Shown one piece after another: positions 13,962 through 22,956 of a stretch of 64,000 nucleotides of DNA (position 1 is the first letter of the stretch; every line of letters starts with the position of its first letter). The notes beneath the pieces were generated by a model that saw only the letters and a list, made by a program, of their open reading frames with translations, was not told the DNA's origin and ran no database searches. A program made the position numbers and the translations under genes. This stretch comes from Deinococcus gobiensis I-0 (lineage in GTDB: Bacteria; Deinococcota; Deinococci; Deinococcales; Deinococcaceae): positions 115,001-179,000 of the forward strand of contig NC_017790.1 of NCBI RefSeq assembly GCF_000252445.1, given 5' to 3'.

Positions 13962-14978
13962 TTACTTGCCCCAGCAGTTGGCCAGGCCGTACTTGCCGTT
14001 CTGGCTCTTCACGCCGCTCTCGGGCTTGTTGGTGATGAGGTTCACGCCCGTGTCGGTGTAGCCGCTGACCTTCTTGCCGGTCTTGGCGTAGTTCACGCCC
14101 GCCGCCACGCCCATGGCGGCCATCTTCAGCGGGTACTGCTGGCTGGTCGCGCCGATCACGCCCGCCTCGACGTTGCGCACGCCCGCGCAGCCGCCGTCCA
14201 CCGACACGATCAGCACGCTCTTTTCCTTGCCGGCGGCCTTCAGCGCCTGGTAGGCCCCGGCGGCGGCCGGTTCGTTGATGGTGTAGACGAGGTTGATGTC
14301 GGGGTTCTTCTGGAGGCAGTTTTCCATGGCGGTCTGGCCCTTGGCCTGGTCCCCGAAGGAGTCCTGCGCGCAGGCCACGCCCGCGTTCACCTGCCCGGCG
14401 GTGCCGGCCGACACGCCGCTCATGCCGTAGCCCGCCAGGAAGCCGTTGTGGCGCGCGATGCCCACCGGCTGCCCCGGGAACAGGTCGATGGTGGCGATGA
14501 CGGCCTTCTTGCCGCCCATCGCCTTCTTGGCCCACTGCCCGATCAGCACGCCCGCCTGGTAGTTGTTGGTGGCGAACAGGCCGTCCACGGCGCTCGCGGG
14601 TTCGGTCGGGCTGTCGAGCGCAATGACCATGACCCCGGCGGCGCGCGCCTTGGCGATGGCGGGCACGATGGCCTTGGAGTCGCTGGGCGTGATCAGGATC
14701 GTCTTGGCCCCGGCCGCCACCATGTTCTCGATGGCCGTGACCTGCCCGGCGTTGTCGCCGTCGGCCTTGCCCGCGCCGGTCAGCAGCTTGGCGCCCAGGC
14801 GGGTGGCCTCGGTCTGCGCGCCCTCCTTCATCTTCACGAAGAAGGGGTTGGTGTCGGTCTTGGTGATCAGCCCGATGACCGGCTGGCCCTGGGCCAGCGC
14901 CGCGTGCGCGGTCGTGACGGCCAGGGTGGCGACGGTGGCGAGGGCGGCGCTGACGGCGAACACTTTGCTTTTTTGCAT
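13962..14978 (-). CDS. CUT2 sugar ABC transporter substrate-binding protein
   Basis: 338-residue exported protein that captures the sugar. The first ~28 residues are a signal peptide (KVFAVSAALATVATLAVTTAHA), without a lipobox. The mature protein is a periplasmic-binding-protein type I fold: VIGLITKTDTNPFFVKMKEG at the start, ILITPSDSKAIVPAIAKAR, VIALDSPTEPA, ATNNYQAGVLIGQWA and VYTINEPAAAGAYQALKAAG. Similarity is to fructose/ribose/xylose binders (FrcB, RbsB) but the exact sugar cannot be read. AGGAG (14986-14990) sits 7 nt before the ATG. Confidence 0.92.
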   Translation of the reverse strand: MQKSKVFAVSAALATVATLAVTTAHAALAQGQPVIGLITKTDTNPFFVKMKEGAQTEATRLGAKLLTGAGKADGDNAGQVTAIENMVAAGAKTILITPSDSKAIVPAIAKARAAGVMVIALDSPTEPASAVDGLFATNNYQAGVLIGQWAKKAMGGKKAVIATIDLFPGQPVGIARHNGFLAGYGMSGVSAGTAGQVNAGVACAQDSFGDQAKGQTAMENCLQKNPDINLVYTINEPAAAGAYQALKAAGKEKSVLIVSVDGGCAGVRNVEAGVIGATSQQYPLKMAAMGVAAGVNYAKTGKKVSGYTDTGVNLITNKPESGVKSQNGKYGLANCWGK

Positions 14979-15025
14979 GGCGGGACTCCTGAAGGGTGGG
15001 GGGGCGGGGGGCCGGGGGCGGTCGC

Positions 15026-16111
15026 TTACGCGGGGTCAGCCGCTGGTGGCGCGGGGAGGATGGTCGCCGGGGGCGGCGCGGTCGAACGGCGCACGATGAG
15101 CTGCGTGGGCAGTTGCAGCCGCGCAGGGGCCGGGGCGGGCGGGCCGGTCGCGGGCAGGGGCAGCGACGCCGAGGGCACGCCTCCCCGGCGCGTGAGCAGC
15201 CCGACGAGGTGGTCGCAGGCCAGCACGCCCAGTTCGTAGGCGGGCTGCGACACGACCGTCAGCGGCGGCCACATCGTCTGCGCCCAGCGCGAGTCGTCGA
15301 AGCCCACGATGGACAGGTCCTCGGGGATGCGCAGGCCCAGCTCGCGGGCGGCCAGGACCGCGCCCACCGTCATTTCGTTGTTGCCCACGAACAGGGCGGT
15401 GGGGCGCTCGGCGGCCGGCAGCGAGAGCAGGTCCAGGGCCGCGCGGTAGCCGTCGTCCTCGCGGTGGTGGCCGGGGCGCACCAGGGCCGGGTCGTAGGGC
15501 ACGCCCGCCGCGCGCAGCGCCTGACGGAACCCGGTGTGGCGCTCGGTCGCCGTGGTGATGTCCTGCTGGCCCACGACCATGCCGATGCGGGTGTGGCCCA
15601 GGCCCGTCAGGTGCCGGGTGGCGGCCATCGCGCCGTCGAGGTTGTCCACCGTGACGGTCGGGTTGGGCTGCCCCGACACGCGGTCGAGTTCCACGACCGG
15701 CAGCCCCGGCAACGTCTGAAGGTTGCGCCCCGCCCCGCTGGTCGGGACGATCAGCACGCCCTGTGGCTGCTGGCCGCGCAGCGTTTCGAGCGCCCGGCGC
15801 TCTTTTTGCGGGTCCTCGTCGCTGTTGAACAGGAAGGCGCTGTAGCCGTGGCGCTCGGCGGTGTCCTGCACGCCCTTGGCGAGCAGCGCATGAAAGGGGT
15901 TCAGGATATCGGCCACGATCAGGCCCAGGGTGCGCGTCTCGCCCTGGCGCAGGCTGCGCGCCAGCACGTTGGGCTGGTAACCCAGTTGCCGCGCGGCCTC
16001 CAGCACCCGCTCGCGGGTTTCGGCGGCCACCTGCTGCGGGCGGCTCAGGGCCCGCGAGGCGGTGGCGGTCGAGACCTGCGCGAGTTGGGCGACATCCTGA
16101 ATACGCGTCAT
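15026..16111 (-). CDS. LacI-family transcriptional regulator of the sugar operon
   Basis: 361 residues. The N-terminal helix-turn-helix and hinge are clear (MTRIQDVAQLAQVSTATASR, ALSRPQQVAAETRERVLEAA), followed by a periplasmic-binding-like effector domain (RTLGLIVADILNPFHALLAK; IVGFDDSRWAQTMWPPLTVV). ATG 16111 was chosen over a reading from 16183 because the HTH begins there and GGGAG lies 9 nt upstream. It is first in a five-gene minus-strand operon (regulator, binding protein, permease, ATPase, kinase). Two matching operators lie in its own leader, so it probably represses itself and the operon until the sugar binds. Confidence 0.93.
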   Translation of the reverse strand: MTRIQDVAQLAQVSTATASRALSRPQQVAAETRERVLEAARQLGYQPNVLARSLRQGETRTLGLIVADILNPFHALLAKGVQDTAERHGYSAFLFNSDEDPQKERRALETLRGQQPQGVLIVPTSGAGRNLQTLPGLPVVELDRVSGQPNPTVTVDNLDGAMAATRHLTGLGHTRIGMVVGQQDITTATERHTGFRQALRAAGVPYDPALVRPGHHREDDGYRAALDLLSLPAAERPTALFVGNNEMTVGAVLAARELGLRIPEDLSIVGFDDSRWAQTMWPPLTVVSQPAYELGVLACDHLVGLLTRRGGVPSASLPLPATGPPAPAPARLQLPTQLIVRRSTAPPPATILPAPPAADPA

Positions 16112-16124
16112 GCAAACGATCTCC
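16111..16124. promoter_or_regulatory. LacI-type operator O2 (overlaps start codon)
   Basis: TGCAAACGATCTCC matches 12 of 14 positions of the LacI/CcpA-type consensus TGWNANCGNTNWCA. It covers the regulator's start codon and ribosome binding site and shares its first ten bases with O1, which begins 68 nt further on. Confidence 0.6.
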
Positions 16125-16178
16125 CTGAACAGAAGGCGTGACAGACACAGTTTCCGCTCCCGGACGGAGCAAAAGACC

Positions 16179-16192
16179 TGCAAACGATTACA
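16179..16192. promoter_or_regulatory. LacI-type operator O1
   Basis: TGCAAACGATTACA matches 13 of 14 positions of TGWNANCGNTNWCA. It overlaps a candidate minus-strand -10 box TGTAAT (16188-16193), so binding would block the operon promoter. Confidence 0.7.
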
Positions 16193-16307
16193 TTGCGGTT
16201 GAGTGCAGTGTGCGCTCCGGCCCCCCGGGTGTCAAGGGGGACCGCCGGGGTCGTCTGGACGGCTGGCCCGCCGGCCCACCCGGTCCCGAGCCGTTACCAT
16301 CAGGCCC

Positions 16308-16865
16308 ATGTCCGACGCCGTTTCCCTGCCTGTCCTCGCCGACGTGACGCACCGCACGGTGCCGCCCCAGCAGCTCGCCACGGTGGCCAGCCGCGTGGAC
16401 CTGGAGGACGTGACCGCCTTCGTGGCCGAGGCTGCCGGCACGCTCGCCGCCCTGGTGCGCGCGCACGGCGGGCGGGTGGTGGGGCCGTGCATGGTCGTGT
16501 ACCACGGCCCCGTCGGCGGCGGGAACCGGGGGCCGGTCGAGGTCTGCGTGCCCTACAGCGGCGAGCTTCAGTTCGGAGAGGAAGAAGGCCAGGACCGCCC
16601 GCACGACCTGAACCTGTATGTGGCCCCCGCACGCACCGAGGCCTACCTGACCCTGCGTGCCGATCAGGTCAATCCCCAGGTCGCCGCCGAGGCCAGCCGT
16701 CTGACGCGCGCCTATGCCCAGGCCAACGGGGACCCGGCCAGCTACCCCCGCGAGTTCTACTACCCGCAGGACGGCCAGCCCGAGCCCGGCCAGATCGCGG
16801 CCGAGGTGTCCTGGCCCTTCGACTGGAAAAACCAGCTCCGGCCGGTTTCCGAGCATCAGGCCTGA
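16308..16865 (+). CDS. GyrI-like small-molecule-binding domain protein
   Basis: 185 residues, probably cytoplasmic. The order of segments (HRTVPPQQLATVASRVDLED, RVVGPCMVVYHGPVGGG, VEVCVPYSGE, LTLRADQVNPQ, then PREFYYPQDGQPEPGQIAAE) resembles the GyrI-like/AraC effector-binding (SOUL/BRCR) fold. No DNA-binding domain is attached, so it may be a stand-alone ligand-binding protein. ATG 16308 was chosen because TACCAT (16295-16300) ends 7 nt upstream, which fits a leaderless start; a longer frame from 16203 has no such signal. Family assignment is by pattern only. Confidence 0.65.
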   Translation: MSDAVSLPVLADVTHRTVPPQQLATVASRVDLEDVTAFVAEAAGTLAALVRAHGGRVVGPCMVVYHGPVGGGNRGPVEVCVPYSGELQFGEEEGQDRPHDLNLYVAPARTEAYLTLRADQVNPQVAAEASRLTRAYAQANGDPASYPREFYYPQDGQPEPGQIAAEVSWPFDWKNQLRPVSEHQA

Positions 16866-16940
16866 GCAGGGGGCAGGAGCCCTGTGCCCGGAGCGGTCGC
16901 CTGCCTTCCGCTGCCTCTGGCAGCCGGGGCCGCCTTCTGC

Positions 16941-16946
16941 TAAGAT
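16941..16946 (+). promoter_or_regulatory. Candidate -10 box for rpsF
   Basis: TAAGAT in the 168-base gap upstream of rpsF. No good -35 is visible. It would give a leader of roughly 80 nt that includes a GCTTTCCG/CGGAAGC hairpin just before the Shine-Dalgarno. Confidence 0.35.
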
Positions 16947-17033
16947 CGTCAATTGCGCTGCCCCGGCGAGGCCTGAGCCTGCCGCCTGCTTTCCGAACGG
17001 AAGCGTGGCCCGCGGCGCTAAGCGAGGTGAATC

Positions 17034-17342
<309 letters not shown>

Positions 17343-17343
17343 T

Positions 17344-17360
17344 TTACGTTATTGACATAA
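17344..17360. promoter_or_regulatory. Radiation/desiccation response motif (RDRM), DdrO operator of ssb
   Basis: TTACGTTATTGACATAA matches the published Deinococcus RDRM consensus TTATGTCATTGACATAA at 15 of 17 positions. The palindrome overlaps the -35 hexamer of the ssb promoter, as expected for a repressor site. In Deinococcus, DdrO binds RDRMs and is cleaved by the IrrE/PprI protease after DNA damage, and ssb is a known regulon member. Assignment rests on sequence match and context. Confidence 0.9.
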
Positions 17361-17381
17361 ATTAGGTCAGCTTGTTATGAT
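17352..17381 (+). promoter_or_regulatory. ssb promoter
   Basis: TTGACA (17352-17357) and TATGAT (17376-17381) with an 18-nt spacer form the best complete -35/-10 pair in the window. It lets ssb be induced independently of rpsF. Confidence 0.8.
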
Positions 17382-17456
17382 CTGATGGACCCGCAAGGGC
17401 TAACGCCAGCTAAGCAGCAACCAAGTACTTTCGCCAGCAAGCAAGGAGTCTCTGTC

Positions 17457-18359
<903 letters not shown>

Positions 18360-18368
18360 GCAGGTTCC

Positions 18369-18428
18369 GGAGTGCGCCGGGAAACGGCCAGCGCCGTCTG
18401 AGCGCACTCCATAGGCGCAATTTGCGCC
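18369..18428 (+). promoter_or_regulatory. Paired inverted repeats in the ssb-rpsR gap
   Basis: Two hairpins fill the 82-base gap: GGAGTGCGC (18369-18377) / GCGCACTCC (18402-18410), then GGCGCAA (18414-18420) / TTGCGCC (18422-18428) immediately before the rpsR ribosome binding site. No T-run follows. They may partly terminate, process or regulate, uncoupling inducible ssb from rpsR-rplI. Confidence 0.5.
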
Positions 18429-18441
18429 GAGGACCCCCACC

Positions 18442-18717
18442 ATGACCCAGAACAGCAGCGCCGAGCGCAAGCCGCGCGGCAAGGGACCCAAGCGTCCCCG
18501 CAAGCCGAAGGTCGATCCCTTCTCCATCGGAGAACTGGAAATCACCGACTACAAAGACGTCAAGATGCTTCGCCGTTTCGTCTCCGACACCGGCAAGATC
18601 CTCCCCCGCCGCCGCACCGGCCTCTCGGCCAAGCACCAGCGCCGCATCGCGCAGACGATCAAGATCGCCCGCCAGCTGGCCCTGCTGCCCTACACCGAGA
18701 AACTGGTCCGGAAATAA
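18442..18717 (+). CDS. rpsR: 30S ribosomal protein S18
   Basis: 91 residues. A basic N-terminal tail ([19 protein letters not shown]) leads to the conserved core: [52 protein letters not shown]. It pairs with S6 on the 30S platform. GAGGA lies 8 nt before the ATG. The gene ends 11 nt before rplI, so the two are co-transcribed. Confidence 0.97.
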   Translation: MTQNSSAERKPRGKGPKRPRKPKVDPFSIGELEITDYKDVKMLRRFVSDTGKILPRRRTGLSAKHQRRIAQTIKIARQLALLPYTEKLVRK

Positions 18718-18728
18718 GGAGAATTGAC

Positions 18729-19169
18729 ATGCAAGTAATTCTTCTTGAACCCGGCAAGCTCGGCAAGACTGGCGACGTCGTGAACGTCAAGCCTGGCTAC
18801 GCCCGCAACTGGCTGATTCCCCAGGGCATCGTTGCCCCGGCGACCAACAGCAACATGAAGACCCTCGAAGCGCAGATCCGCAGCCGCGTCAAGCAGCAGG
18901 CGCAGCAGAAGGCCGTCGCCGAAGACCTCGCCAGCCGCCTGAACGGCGTCGCGGTCGAGCTGAGCGTGCGCGCCGGCGAAGGCAAGATCTACGGGGCCGT
19001 GACCCACGGTGACGTGGCCGGCGCCCTGGACAAGCTGGGCTTCGACGTGGACCGCCGCAAGATCGACATGCCGAAGACCGTCAAGGAAATCGGCGAGTAC
19101 GACATCGCGTACCGCGCCCACCCCGAAGTCACCATCCCCATGAAGCTCGTGGTGCACGCGCAGAAGTAA
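18729..19169 (+). CDS. rplI: 50S ribosomal protein L9
   Basis: 146 residues, normal length. The N-terminal domain that binds 23S rRNA (MQVILLEPGKLGKTGDVVNV, KPGYARNWLIPQGIVAPAT) is followed by a long connecting helix rich in Gln/Lys/Arg and the C-terminal domain ending PEVTIPMKLVVHAQK. AAGGAG precedes the ATG by 7 nt. A terminator follows. Confidence 0.97.
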   Translation: MQVILLEPGKLGKTGDVVNVKPGYARNWLIPQGIVAPATNSNMKTLEAQIRSRVKQQAQQKAVAEDLASRLNGVAVELSVRAGEGKIYGAVTHGDVAGALDKLGFDVDRRKIDMPKTVKEIGEYDIAYRAHPEVTIPMKLVVHAQK

Positions 19170-19187
19170 GTCTGGCCGTAGGCCTGT

Positions 19188-19214
19188 CCCCCCGTCCCCG
19201 TGGCGGGGGGTTTT
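19188..19214 (+). terminator. Rho-independent terminator after rplI
   Basis: CCCCCC (19188-19193) pairs with GGGGGG (19205-19210), followed by TTTT (19211-19214). It ends the rpsF-ssb-rpsR-rplI unit. Confidence 0.8.
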
Positions 19215-19269
19215 CGTTGGAAACGCATGTGCGGCGGCGCGGCCCAGGACGCCGCGCTAGGGTCGGGTC

Positions 19270-19797
19270 ATGCGCCTGTTGTCCTGTGTCGCCCTGGCCC
19301 TCTGCGTGGGTCTGACCGCCTGCGGCACCGATTCGGCTCCTGTGGCCGGAGCGCCCCGCGCCGAGCTGGGCCTGACCCCCAGCCCGCTGCGGGCCGGCGA
19401 TCCCCTGACCTTTTCGCTGACCCTCTCGGGCACGCCGGCACCCTGGAACGTGGCCCTGTTCGTCGAGAATCCGGACGGGGAGATCCAACAGCTGCTCCCC
19501 AACCGCCTGCGCACCAGCCCCGTGACCCTGGCGCCCGGCGCGGCATATCAGTTTCCCGGTGCCGGGGCCGAGATTCAGCTGAGGGCAGGGGAGCCGCTGG
19601 GGACCCACACCGCCCTGCTGTTCGCCGCGCCCGCACCGCTGAACCTGGACGGGATCAGTGCCTATGCCGGCGCGCAGGCCGCCTTCGCCACTGTGAGTGT
19701 GCAGGGACGGGGCCACCTCGAGACGGAACTGCTGACGCGGCTCCGGACTGCGGGTCCGGGCGTCTCCACGCTGCTGCGCTTCGACATCACGCGCTGA
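19270..19797 (+). CDS. Putative lipoprotein with DUF4384-like domain
   Basis: 175 residues. The signal peptide MRLLSCVALALCVGLTAC ends in lipobox LTAC (Cys about 18). The mature protein contains VALFVENPDGEIQQLLPNR and PGAAYQFPGAGAEIQLRAGE, the pattern of DUF4384 domains found in surface proteins of this group. Function unknown. TAGGGT (19258-19263) ends 6 nt before the ATG, suggesting a leaderless monocistronic mRNA. Confidence 0.75.
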   Translation: MRLLSCVALALCVGLTACGTDSAPVAGAPRAELGLTPSPLRAGDPLTFSLTLSGTPAPWNVALFVENPDGEIQQLLPNRLRTSPVTLAPGAAYQFPGAGAEIQLRAGEPLGTHTALLFAAPAPLNLDGISAYAGAQAAFATVSVQGRGHLETELLTRLRTAGPGVSTLLRFDITR

Positions 19798-19855
19798 GCG
19801 CCGCGCCGCCGTAATGGCCGCCCTGCGCCGCCGCCCGGCGCGCTACGCTGGGGCC

Positions 19856-19876
19856 ATGCAAGGGACACGGGGCTGA
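19856..19876 (+). CDS. Leaderless mini-ORF (6 codons) upstream of DUF2270 gene
   Basis: ATG CAA GGG ACA CGG GGC TGA encodes MQGTRG. Its ATG lies 6 nt after TACGCT (19844-19849), the leaderless-promoter spacing seen at many genes here, and its TGA overlaps the next ATG as TGATG. It may deliver ribosomes to the DUF2270 gene by termination-reinitiation or have a regulatory role. Too short to judge by coding statistics. Confidence 0.45.
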   Translation: MQGTRG

Positions 19877-20550
19877 TGCCGGGGGCCGGCGGGGGACCAG
19901 GGGCGGCGCAGGCAGGTGGCCTGACGGAAGTCAGCTACAGCGGCAACCAGGCCAACGCCCTGATTCATCTCTACCGCGCCGAGGTCGGCAAGATGACGGC
20001 CTACCGCCAGCGCCTGGACATGACCACCAACTGGTCGGTGGTGACCACGGCGGGCCTGGCGAGTTTCGCGCTGGGGGACGTGAACAACAGCCACGCGACC
20101 TTCCTGTTCGCCATGTTCATGAACTACTTTTTCCTGCGGCTGGAGGCCCGGCGCTTCCGGACCTACGAGATCGCGCACCACCGCGTGCGGATCATGGAGC
20201 GCTTCTTCTATCCGGCGATGCTGGGCGACCGGGTGGACCCCGGCTGGCACCAGCTGCTGCTGGCCGAACTCGCCAAGCCGCGCAGTCCCATGAGCCGCGC
20301 CGACGCCCTGGGCTGGCGACTGAACCGCAACTACCTGTGGATCTATGCGGCGGTGCTGCTCGCGTGGTTCGCCAAGCTCGACCTCGGGCAGCCCAAGGGC
20401 TGGATCCTGGAATTTCCCGAGGCGCTGGCCCTGGCCGACATCGGCAATTTCCCCGGCTGGCTGGTGTTTGCCGGGGTGTTCGCCTTCTACTGCCACCTGA
20501 TCTGGCTGGCCCTGCGCGCCGCGCGCACCTATCCGCTGGAGGAAGGCTGA
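19876..20550 (+). CDS. DUF2270 family integral membrane protein
   Basis: 224 residues of unknown function. After a Gly/Pro-rich start comes the family segment [20 protein letters not shown] and [18 protein letters not shown]. Two membrane helices lie around residues 50-95 ([20 protein letters not shown]) and two more at the C-terminus ([35 protein letters not shown]). It overlaps the convergent thioesterase gene by 22 nt at the 3' end. Its start appears coupled to the six-codon ORF. Confidence 0.85.
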   Translation: MPGAGGGPGAAQAGGLTEVSYSGNQANALIHLYRAEVGKMTAYRQRLDMTTNWSVVTTAGLASFALGDVNNSHATFLFAMFMNYFFLRLEARRFRTYEIAHHRVRIMERFFYPAMLGDRVDPGWHQLLLAELAKPRSPMSRADALGWRLNRNYLWIYAAVLLAWFAKLDLGQPKGWILEFPEALALADIGNFPGWLVFAGVFAFYCHLIWLALRAARTYPLEEG

Positions 20551-20918
20551 GCTCCGCGCCGGGAGACGGTGCCCAGGAAGAGCGCCACGAGTTCACCCTC
20601 GTCGGCCTCGTCCCTGATCCGGCGCACCTCGACGCGGTAGGTGGCGAGCGTGCGGCCCACGCGCTCGGGGGTGGCGACCGCGACGAGGCGGTCCCCGGGG
20701 AAGGCCGCGCGGAAAAAGCTCAGGTGCGTCTCGGCGGCGACCGCCTGGACCTCCAGGTTGCTGATGACCGCGAAGGCCTGGTCCGCGAGGCTGAAGATCA
20801 GGCCGCCGTGCGCGCTGCCGTGCATGTTCACGCCGTCCGGGCCGACCGTCAGGGTCACGCGGGTCCGCTGGGGCGAGTGGTCCAGCAGGCGCATGCCCAG
20901 GGTCTGGTCGAGGCTCAT
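20529..20918 (-). CDS. PaaI-family hotdog thioesterase
   Basis: 129 residues, one hotdog fold. The family signature [20 protein letters not shown] contains the HGG catalytic/CoA-site sequence, followed by [20 protein letters not shown]. Related enzymes hydrolyse (hydroxy)phenylacetyl-CoA or other aryl/acyl-CoAs. No other phenylacetate genes are in the window, so the substrate is open. ATG 20918 was preferred over 20975 because homologous sequence starts there. A 10-bp inverted repeat sits just upstream. Confidence 0.88.
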   Translation of the reverse strand: MSLDQTLGMRLLDHSPQRTRVTLTVGPDGVNMHGSAHGGLIFSLADQAFAVISNLEVQAVAAETHLSFFRAAFPGDRLVAVATPERVGRTLATYRVEVRRIRDEADEGELVALFLGTVSRRGAQPSSSG

Positions 20919-20924
20919 AGGCTC

Positions 20925-20961
20925 CGCAGTTGACTGCACCCCGGGCGCGCCGTCAACTGCG
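20925..20961. promoter_or_regulatory. Inverted repeat in the divergent thioesterase/amidase promoter region
   Basis: Perfect 10-bp arms CGCAGTTGAC (20925-20934) / GTCAACTGCG (20952-20961), 17-nt spacer, no T-run. The left arm starts 7 nt upstream of the thioesterase ATG (minus), where the -10 would be expected, so it could be an operator for a dimeric repressor. Confidence 0.55.
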
Positions 20962-21058
20962 CTGCGCCCCCCCACTTCCGCAGGACAGAGTGAGCAGGCT
21001 CGCGATCATGAGCCGTCGTACGGATTTCTCACGGCCTGCGGGTCAATATGGAACGCAA

Positions 21059-22918
21059 ATGAAGCCGTCTGCCATCTTGCTCTCATCGGCGTTGCTGCTA
21101 GGGTCATGGGCAGCGGCTCAAACGGACCCCTTTCAGCGTGGCGTGCCGGTGCAGGCGGCCCCGTCGCTGCGTCTCGGTCCGGGGGCACCGGCACCCTCGG
21201 CGGTGACCGGCCCGGCGCAGGCCGCCCCCGCTCCGGCCCCCCTGACCCTGACCGGAGTGCAGAACGCGACCTTCGGGACTCCGCGCAGCAGCAGCGACGG
21301 CAACACGACGCGCGTGGTCTTCGACCTGCCGGCCGGCGTGACCTACACGCTCGCGCCGACCTTCGGCGGGCTGCGGCTGGACGTGGCGGGCGCGCGGGTG
21401 CTGCCGGCCGTCACGGCGCGGCTGGGGCCCAGCGTGACCGAGTACCGCGCCGGGGGCGGCCAGGTCACGCTCGTCACCCCCTTTCCGCTGTCGCTGAGCG
21501 ACGGGTGGCGGGCCAGCGAGGCGACCATCCTGGGCGGCACGCGCGTCCTGATCCTGGAATTCGGTGCGACCCTGGCCGGGGGCGCGGGCCCGACGGTGAA
21601 GGGCACGGTCCTGAGCGGCCCGCCCGCGACCTCGGCGGCCGCACAGGCCGCCCTGAACACGCCGCTGGCGCAGGCCCAGGCGGCGGCGCAGGCCACGCGC
21701 GCCGACGACGCCAACGACGCCCCCACCACCCACGGCACGGCCCCCGGCCTGCCCCCCGGCGACAGCGTGGTGGTGGCGCCGGTGCTGCCCCCCGCGCCCG
21801 CCCTGCCCGGGGCCGACGCCGACAAGCCCAGCGCCCTGGTGGGCCGCGTGCCCGGTGCCCTGCAACCCGGCGCGTCGCTGGGGGCTCCGCGGGTGGGCAA
21901 GAACCCGGGCCTGACCCGCATGGTCCTGGACCTGCCGCCGGGGTCGAGCTACCGCATCGTGCCGGGCGGGGTGGGCCTGCGCGTCGAGATCACCGGGGCG
22001 AATTCGGGGGCCATCGCCCAGACGGCCCAGAACGTCTCGCCCGAGGTCCGCTCGTGGCGCTACGAACCCACGTCGGCCGGCCTGAACGTGATCTTCGTGA
22101 CCGGCACCCCCACCACGCCCCGCAGCGGCTGGCGCGCGCAGCTGCTCGCGCCCAGCAGCGGCGACCGCTCGCGCCTCGCCATCGACTTTTCGCCTGCCCT
22201 GGCGGACCTGACCCCGCTGAGCGCCCGTGAAAAGGTGATCGCGGCCGTGCCGCCCATGTCGATGACGCGGGGCACGGCCATCCTGGCGCTGAGTGCCAGC
22301 TTCGTGCGCCCGCGCGTGATCATCGATCCCGGGCACGGCGGCGTGGACCCGGGCGCGGTGGGCAGCATCGTCGAGAAGCAGGTCACGCTGGACGTGGGCC
22401 TGCGGGTGGCGGGGCTGCTGCGCGCCGCCGGGGTGGACGCGGTCATGACCCGCGACAGCGACCGCGAGCTGAGCCGCGACAAGAACACCGACCTGAATAT
22501 GCGCGCGGCGATGGGCACCCCCGGCACGCAGATGTACGTGAGCATCCACGTCAACGCCATGCCGGCCGCGTCGGTGCTGCGCGGCTACGGCGTCGAGACG
22601 TGGTGGAACCCCAACCACCCCCTCTCGGCGGCGCTGGCCCAGACCCTGCAACAGGAAGTGATCGCGGAGACCGGCGCGTTCAACCAGGGCCTGCGCAACA
22701 ACCGCTCGCTGGCCGTGCTGCGCAACAGCCGCATTCCGGCCGCCCTGATCGAGATCGGCTACACCAGCCACCCGGTCGACGGCCTGAACCTGCGCGACAA
22801 CAACTACCTCGACCGCGTGGCCCTGGGCATCGCCACCGGCATCCGCACGGCCCTGATGACGGGCGTCTCGGCCAGTGGCGTGCCCCTCGGCGGGGGCGTG
22901 GGCGGCGCGGGCAAATAG
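21059..22918 (+). CDS. N-acetylmuramoyl-L-alanine amidase with two AMIN-type domains
   Basis: 619 residues; cleaves the amide bond between muramic acid and the stem peptide of peptidoglycan. A signal peptide (KPSAILLSSALLLGSWAAAQ) begins at ATG 21059. Two AMIN-like beta domains follow (about 62-155 and 275-380), separated by an Ala/Pro/Asp-rich linker. The C-terminal Amidase_3 domain starts with VIIDPGHGGVDPGAVG; zinc ligands are the His of DPGHGG, the Glu of IVEKQVT and the His of YVSIHVNA, and the catalytic Glu is in LIEIGYTSHP. AMIN domains target such enzymes to the envelope. Confidence 0.95.
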   Translation: MKPSAILLSSALLLGSWAAAQTDPFQRGVPVQAAPSLRLGPGAPAPSAVTGPAQAAPAPAPLTLTGVQNATFGTPRSSSDGNTTRVVFDLPAGVTYTLAPTFGGLRLDVAGARVLPAVTARLGPSVTEYRAGGGQVTLVTPFPLSLSDGWRASEATILGGTRVLILEFGATLAGGAGPTVKGTVLSGPPATSAAAQAALNTPLAQAQAAAQATRADDANDAPTTHGTAPGLPPGDSVVVAPVLPPAPALPGADADKPSALVGRVPGALQPGASLGAPRVGKNPGLTRMVLDLPPGSSYRIVPGGVGLRVEITGANSGAIAQTAQNVSPEVRSWRYEPTSAGLNVIFVTGTPTTPRSGWRAQLLAPSSGDRSRLAIDFSPALADLTPLSAREKVIAAVPPMSMTRGTAILALSASFVRPRVIIDPGHGGVDPGAVGSIVEKQVTLDVGLRVAGLLRAAGVDAVMTRDSDRELSRDKNTDLNMRAAMGTPGTQMYVSIHVNAMPAASVLRGYGVETWWNPNHPLSAALAQTLQQEVIAETGAFNQGLRNNRSLAVLRNSRIPAALIEIGYTSHPVDGLNLRDNNYLDRVALGIATGIRTALMTGVSASGVPLGGGVGGAGK

Positions 22919-22952
22919 GGTCCGGGGTCGCCCGGGCCTGCTCTCCGGACCC
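22918..22952. terminator. Bidirectional hairpin between amidase and nadM-type gene
   Basis: Inverted repeat GGGTCCGG (22918-22925) / CCGGACCC (22945-22952) lies between two convergent genes, starting at the last base of the amidase stop codon. There is no clear T-run. Confidence 0.5.
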
Positions 22953-22956
22953 GGTC

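Noticed and set aside
10619..16192. Complete xylose utilisation locus
   Set aside because: There is a xylulokinase-like gene and a CUT2 importer but no xylose isomerase or XylR motif, so the sugar is left open.
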